Origin: Candidatus Poribacteria bacterium
GTDB taxonomy: Bacteria; Poribacteria; WGA-4E; WGA-3G
DNA length: 5,455 bases
Reading direction: 5' to 3'
Assembly (NCBI GenBank): GCA_009835515.1
Contig: VXXH01000067.1
Coordinates: 1 to 5,455, forward strand
The position numbers and the translations under genes were made by a program. The notes beneath the pieces were generated by a model. The model saw nothing but the letters and a program-made list of their open reading frames with translations. It made no database searches and was not told the DNA's origin. Below are positions 5,177-5,455 of this stretch, piece by piece (the first letter of the stretch is position 1; each line of letters begins with the position of its first letter).

Positions 5177-5455
5177 TTATTCGGCTTTTTCCGCTTTTCT
5201 GGTAACCTTGATGAACTTTTCGATTCGCGGTTTGCCTTTGTGAAAGCCAAAGATACCAAGGTTGTTTTCGGTGCTGCTGTCAAGCTCATAGATCTTCCAC
5301 CCCTTATCATCTTTTCTCAAATAGAGGTGTGTTTCCCCGGGAAACGAACCTTTGTAACAGTTGTAGCCTATTGCGGCGGCTTCCAGTTTGCTGCCTTTGT
5401 AGCGAATCCAAAAATCTGTCAACCTATCGTTCTGTCCCCATTTGTTACCTTTTGT
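5177..5455 (-). CDS. Unrecognised small protein, 3' part (start outside the window)
   Basis: The frame is open from the right edge to TAA at 5179-5177, 92 residues. An in-frame TTG at 5422 could be a start, but it has no well-placed ribosome site and the frame continues through it to the edge, so the gene is treated as truncated by the window. The visible part reads as alternating strands: DFWIRYKG, KLEAAAIGYNCYKG, ETHLYLRKDDKGWKIYEL, then a basic C-terminal end rich in Lys and Glu. The LYLRKDDKGWKIYEL strand pair, with Trp-Lys-Ile, resembles the last strands of NTF2-like or MlaC-like alpha+beta proteins, but I cannot assign a family. No membrane segment is visible. Its function is unknown. 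Repeats lie immediately downstream. Confidence 0.5.
   Translation of the reverse strand, partial: TKGNKWGQNDRLTDFWIRYKGSKLEAAAIGYNCYKGSFPGETHLYLRKDDKGWKIYELDSSTENNLGIFGFHKGKPRIEKFIKVTRKAEKAE

Overview
The window looks like a bacterial chromosome segment in which every supported gene lies on the minus strand, so transcription runs from high to low coordinates. No marker gene fixes the taxon. The gene types (paired NosY-like ABC-2 permeases, a TonB-anchored DUF4159 protein), moderate G+C and repeat-rich spacers suggest an uncultured Gram-negative-type lineage with an ExbB/ExbD-type envelope. Candidatus Poribacteria or a planctomycete-like group is my guess, at low confidence.

Layout in transcription order. 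(1) 5455-5177: the 3' part of a small unrecognised gene whose start lies outside the window. (2) 5176-4965: a spacer with two exact 21-bp direct repeats (5103-5123, 5135-5155), a widely spaced 10-bp inverted repeat (5022-5031/5084-5093), and between its arms a good match to a sigma-54 -24/-12 promoter (5055-5039). (3) 4964-3486: a 492-residue protein with a TonB-like N-terminus (SxxxH motif in the membrane segment, then a Pro/Lys-rich stalk). The usual TonB C-terminal domain is replaced by a DUF4159 domain. Two hairpins follow its stop codon. (4) 3485-3064: a regulatory spacer. It holds a roughly 46-bp remnant almost identical to part of the downstream permease gene, two matching 18-bp palindromes 44 bp apart, an extended -10 promoter overlapping the nearer palindrome, a leader hairpin, and a 19-codon leader ORF with a far better ribosome site than the gene it precedes. 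(5) 3063-1561 and 1531-95: two paralogous ABC-2 permeases of the NosY type, 29 bp apart, surely one operon. (6) 94-1: a short spacer, possibly with the first seven codons of another gene.

How it may fit together (inference). The permease operon probably encodes a heterodimeric membrane part of an ABC exporter or envelope-remodelling complex. No ATPase is present, so it must lie beyond the left edge or elsewhere. The palindromes imply control by a dimeric repressor not encoded here, and the leader ORF suggests translational coupling. The DUF4159 protein is a separate unit. Its TonB-type anchor suggests coupling to an ExbB/ExbD motor, which is also not in the window.

The most notable items are the TonB/DUF4159 architecture, the compact operator-promoter-leader ORF module at 3064-3257, and the permease gene fragment just upstream of it.
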